Of a DNA stretch of 64,000 nucleotides, positions 62,101 to 64,000 are shown piece after piece. The notes beneath the pieces are model-generated. The model searched no databases. It worked only from the letters and a program-made list of their open reading frames with translations, and was not told the DNA's origin. This DNA is from Hydrogenophaga palleronii NBRC 102513 (GTDB taxonomy: Bacteria > Pseudomonadota > Gammaproteobacteria > Burkholderiales > Burkholderiaceae_C). Both the position numbers and the translations under genes were made by a program. Numbering within the stretch: the first letter of the stretch is position 1; each line of letters starts with the position of its first letter. The DNA lies in the NCBI RefSeq assembly GCF_001571225.1, contig NZ_BCTJ01000021.1, positions 1 through 64,000 of the forward strand, given 5' to 3'.

Positions 62101-62342
62101 ACCGACTCCATGTAGATCAGGCCGGGCGCGCCGTTCATCTCGCGCTCGATGACCGACAACACGCTGTCTTCCAGCGTGGCGGCGGATGCGCCCGGGTAGG
62201 CGGTGTTGATGATGATGGCCGGCGGGGCCACCGGTGGGTACTGGGCAATCGGCAGCTGCGTGATCGCCACGCCGCCGATGACCATGATGAAGAGCGCGAT
62301 CACCCACGCGAAGATGGGCCGGTCGATAAAGAATTTCGCCAT
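59172..62342 (-). CDS. RND multidrug efflux permease (AcrB/MexB-type)
   Basis: Encodes 1056 residues of an HAE1-family RND transporter: trimeric inner-membrane proton antiporter that passes drugs, dyes or solvents to the outer-membrane channel. Twelve helices surround two large periplasmic loops. TM4 has the proton-relay Asp pair (GIVVDDAIVVVENVERIM near residues 401-420). The porter domain starts VSAGEIGALPNIAGQ. Family length and motifs (AQYPPVAPPAIIINTAYPG, GPGLIYMESV-like AGPLIYMESVAQ) are intact. It overlaps the OprM-like gene by 8 bp and follows the adaptor gene by 12 bp, forming an acrA-acrB-oprM operon. Confidence 0.95.
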   Translation of the reverse strand: MAKFFIDRPIFAWVIALFIMVIGGVAITQLPIAQYPPVAPPAIIINTAYPGASAATLEDSVLSVIEREMNGAPGLIYMESVAQADGSGSITLSFETGTNPELAQVDVQNRLSRATPRLPAAVTQQGVRVDKSNSNFLLFTMLSSDDPALDPVALGDYASRSVVPELQRLHGVGQAQLFGSERAMRIWIDPAKLLGFNLSSADVTSAIQAQNAQVSAGEIGALPNIAGQSIAATVVVNGQLSTVEEFGNIVLRASTDGATVRLKDVARIELGGQAYATSARLSGKPAVGVGVQLSPGGNALATAEAVRAKMHELENFFPTGMKWSIPYDSSRFVKISIQQVAVTLGEAMLLVFLVMFLFLQNIRYTIIPTIVVPIALLGTLGVLLAMGFSINVLTMFGMVLVIGIVVDDAIVVVENVERIMSEEGLPPLEATRKAMTQISGAIIGVTVVLISVFVPLAFFAGSVGNIYRQFSAVMAVSIGFSAFMALSLTPALCATLLKPVQAGHHHEKKGFFGWFNRGFSRTAKRYESGVAALLPRAGRTLILYAIIVAVVAVVYTRLPTSFLPNEDQGTILVNVQLPPGATQERTLEVMKQVEGFILEQPEVESMVGVLGFSFSGQGQNAALAFVTLKDWAERTGANNSAAALVGRTFGALSGVRDAFIYPLSPPPIPELGASAGFDFRLQDRAGLGREALLNARNQLLGMASKSKVVTQVRPDGLEDAPQLQIEIDRDRANALGVGFQSINAAIGTALGSAYVNDFPNAGRLQRVVVQAEAAARMQPEDLLRLNVVNAKGQAVPLSAFASTQWITGPMQTVRYNGYPSMRISGSAAPGSSTGAAIAEMEKLAAQLPQGIGYEWTGQTREEKLAGSQAMVLYGFAILAVFLCLAALYESWTIPVAVILVVPLGVLGVLLATLLRNYSNDVYFQVGLITIIGLSAKNAILIIEFAKDLQAQGKSVIAAALEAAHIRFRPIIMTSMAFMLGVLPLAIASGAGSASQRAIGTGVIGGMVTGTVLAVVFVPIFFVVVRTLFKGSERQHRRDAEQAAAHHQQSPGGQIDV

Positions 62343-62354
62343 GTCGGGCGCTCC

Positions 62355-63671
62355 TTACTTGGAGGCGTCGGCGGCCGGGGCGGCAGCAGGCGCTTCGGCG
62401 GGGGCCGAGGCGGCCGGTTCGGCGGCCGCAGCAGCCGGTGCCGCGGCGGCGCCAGAGGCCTGCCATGGCACGGCCTTCACCGGCGTGCCGGGCGGCATCA
62501 TCTGCAGCTTCTGGAAGCCGTCGACCATCACCTGCTCGCCGGTCTTCAGGCCATCGAGAATGACCCACTGGCCGTTCTGCTGGCCGCCCACCTTCACCTG
62601 GCGCGGCGAGATCTTGCCCTCGGCATCCACCACCGACACGGTGTCACCCTGCGCCGAACGCGTCACCGACTGCTGTGGCAGGGTGATGGCGTTGGTGGCC
62701 TTGGCCTGTTCCAGGCGCACACGCACGTACAGACCGGGCAGCAGCGTGCCCTTGGGGTTGGGCACTTCGGCGCGCAACATCACCTGGCCGGTGGTGGTGT
62801 CCACCGTGAGGTCGGAGAACAGCAGGCGGCCCGGCAGTTCGTAGACACTGCCGTCTTCCAGCACCACCTGCACCGCCGCGGCCTGAGCGCCCGCGCTCTT
62901 GAACTGGCCGCTGTCCATCGCCTTGCGCAGCTTGAACACGTCGGTGGCCGACTGCGTGAAGTTCACATACATGGGGTTGATCTGCTGGATCACCGCCAGG
63001 CCGGTGGCATCGCCCTGCCCGACCAGCGCACCCTCGGTCACCAGCGCACGGCCGATGCGGCCCGAGATCGGCGCGTTCACGCTCGCATAACCCAGGCTGA
63101 TGTTGGCGGACTGCACCGCGGCCTTGCCGGCGGCCACATCGGCCTCGGCCTGTTTCTGCGCCGCCACCGCGGAGGCGTATTCCTGCTGGCTGATCGCGTT
63201 TTCCTTCACCAGCGGCGCGTAGCGCTCGGCCAGCGCGGCGGCCTGCGTCAGGTTGGCCTGCGAGCGCGCCAGGTTGGCCTGCGCGCTTTGCAGCTGCGCC
63301 GCATACGGTGCGGGGTCGATGCGGAACAGCGCCTGGCCGGCCTTCACATCGCTGCCTTCGCGGAACAGGCGCTGCTGCAGGATGCCGGCGGCACGGGCGC
63401 GGACTTCGGCCACGCGCGAGGCCTCCAGGCGGCCCGGCAGTTCGGTCGTCAGGCCCACGTCACCCGGGGCGACGGTGACCACACCCACCTCGGGCGCCGG
63501 CATGCCACCACCGGGTGCGGCGGCTGCAGCGGGAGCGTCGGACTTGCCGCAGGCGGTCAGCAGTGCGGCGAGCGCCAGAACGGAAAGACCCTGCCACAAG
63601 GGGGCTGGGAGCGTGGGGGCAAACCGGGTGCGCGCAGCGGGCACAGACTTGATTGAGGTCAAGGCGGGCAT
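62355..63671 (-). CDS. RND efflux periplasmic adaptor (AcrA/MexA-type)
   Basis: Encodes 438 residues. The lipoprotein signal ends at LAALLTACGK (Cys near residue 41). The barrel-sandwich lipoyl halves (VRARAAGILQQRLFREGSDV; VNAPISGRIGRALVTEGALV), the alpha hairpin and the beta-barrel (TGQVMLRAEVPNPKGTLLPG) are in order, followed by an Ala/Pro-rich tail. The ATG at 63671 (MPALTSIKSV) precedes the signal directly. It is first in the pump operon, transcribed from the region with the AcrR-like operator. Confidence 0.93.
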   Translation of the reverse strand: MPALTSIKSVPAARTRFAPTLPAPLWQGLSVLALAALLTACGKSDAPAAAAAPGGGMPAPEVGVVTVAPGDVGLTTELPGRLEASRVAEVRARAAGILQQRLFREGSDVKAGQALFRIDPAPYAAQLQSAQANLARSQANLTQAAALAERYAPLVKENAISQQEYASAVAAQKQAEADVAAGKAAVQSANISLGYASVNAPISGRIGRALVTEGALVGQGDATGLAVIQQINPMYVNFTQSATDVFKLRKAMDSGQFKSAGAQAAAVQVVLEDGSVYELPGRLLFSDLTVDTTTGQVMLRAEVPNPKGTLLPGLYVRVRLEQAKATNAITLPQQSVTRSAQGDTVSVVDAEGKISPRQVKVGGQQNGQWVILDGLKTGEQVMVDGFQKLQMMPPGTPVKAVPWQASGAAAAPAAAAAEPAASAPAEAPAAAPAADASK

Positions 63672-63786
63672 GGGAGTCCTTGGGATTGAATAGAGGGGAG
63701 CAAAAGAGGCAAGAAATGCAAGAAGCGCAAGAGGGGCGCGATGCAGGGAATACCCTGGCACTGTACGGTGGCGGAAAGCGTCGCAG

Positions 63787-63814
63787 TATACATACGTGCA
63801 TGAATGTATGTATA
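63787..63814. promoter_or_regulatory. AcrR-like operator between pump operon and TetR gene
   Basis: Inverted repeat TATACATAC, a 10-bp spacer, then GTATGTATA, with 9-bp perfect arms. The core TACATAC ... GTATGTA closely matches the operator described for E. coli AcrR, which represses acrAB. It lies 115 bp upstream of the adaptor gene and 43 bp upstream of the divergent TetR-family gene, placed to control both. Confidence 0.7.
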
Positions 63815-63857
63815 GTCCTCGTGCCACCCAAGGGCTTTCATTCTGGAGACAAACACC

Positions 63858-64000
63858 ATGGTTCGACGCACCAAAGCCGATGCGCTGGCGACACGCAACA
63901 GCCTGCTGGATGCCGCCGAGCAACTGTTTCAGTCGCGCGGCGTCTCACGTACTTCGCTCAACGACATCGCCGTCACCGCCGGCACCACGCGCGGCGCCAT
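63858..64000 (+). CDS. TetR/AcrR-family repressor, truncated by window end
   Basis: The first 47 residues are present (VRRTKADALATRNSLLDAAE, then LFQSRGVSRTSLNDIAVTAG and TTRGA), which is the standard TetR helix-turn-helix N-terminus. The gene runs off the right edge. It is divergent from the RND pump operon with an AcrR-like operator between them, so it is presumably the local repressor that releases the pump when it binds a drug or ligand. Confidence 0.85.
   Translation, partial: MVRRTKADALATRNSLLDAAEQLFQSRGVSRTSLNDIAVTAGTTRGA

Overview
The window reads as GC-rich chromosomal DNA of a Betaproteobacterium, most likely Burkholderiales and probably Comamonadaceae (Hydrogenophaga/Acidovorax-like). 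The clues are an EarP rhamnosyltransferase next to an EF-P with arginine at position 32, the surE-pcm-nlpD order, a DUF485-ActP pair, HemP beside tonB-exbB-exbD, and extended Pro/Ala-rich tails on many proteins. The placement is by gene content, not by a database search. No rRNA genes or CRISPR arrays were seen. Two tRNA genes (His and Val) are present.

Layout. 0.2-2.6 kb: small membrane protein, DUF485 protein and the acetate symporter ActP. 2.7-3.35 kb: wreckage of a caspase-like protease gene. 3.4-5.75 kb: ahpC-ahpF peroxide defence, transcribed leftward. 6.2-11.85 kb: two TonB-dependent siderophore receptors, each behind an AT-rich Fur-like site, followed by a PiuC/YbiX-type hydroxylase. 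11.9-19.6 kb: a macA-macB-nodT efflux operon divergent from a BaeS/BaeR-type two-component system. 19.7-20.9 kb: an FMN-dependent alpha-hydroxy-acid dehydrogenase. 20.9-23.3 kb: a Fur box, a 26-residue membrane peptide, tonB, exbB, exbD and hemP. 23.4-25.2 kb: a GlcG/HbpS-like protein, a Bax-inhibitor-1 family membrane protein and a small lipoprotein. 25.25-30.3 kb (leftward): surE-pcm-nlpD, a 3'-5' exonuclease and rlmD; no rpoS lies in this cluster. 30.5-31.4 kb: a quinone oxidoreductase. 31.45-35.1 kb (leftward): an Mla/MCE-type lipid ABC transporter, divergent from an AsmA-like protein. 37.4-39.8 kb: a tyrosine phosphatase, an orphan ParB-like protein and a nitroreductase. 39.9-42.5 kb (leftward): a seven-TM sensor kinase and LuxR-type regulator pair.

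42.5-44.3 kb is the only clearly accessory stretch. It holds a broken zinc-ribbon gene, an unknown 163-residue protein and the C-terminal end of a tyrosine-recombinase integrase next to tRNA-His, which suggests the eroded remains of an island. After it come ppiD, tRNA-Val, hupB, a tartrate/isopropylmalate-type dehydrogenase overlapping a haloacetate-dehalogenase-like hydrolase with a divergent LysR regulator, a DMT exporter, pgsA, uvrC, earP, efp, an AEC transporter, a LOG-family protein and a complete AcrAB-OprM-type RND pump. The pump is divergent from a TetR regulator that runs off the window, with an AcrR-like palindromic operator between them.

Functionally the window is dominated by envelope and stress functions: iron acquisition (two receptors plus their TonB energiser, all behind Fur-like sites), two tripartite efflux systems each with a neighbouring regulator, lipid trafficking, peroxide defence and stationary-phase repair. 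The oddest items are a TGA codon where the second cysteine of a CxxC pair is expected (42739), a 40-residue perfectly phased tandem repeat inside MacA, an acidic insert in UvrC, a GC-rich repeat that forms the N-terminus of the OprM-like protein, and the rpoS-less nlpD cluster. I did not find a convincing wholly new multi-gene system.
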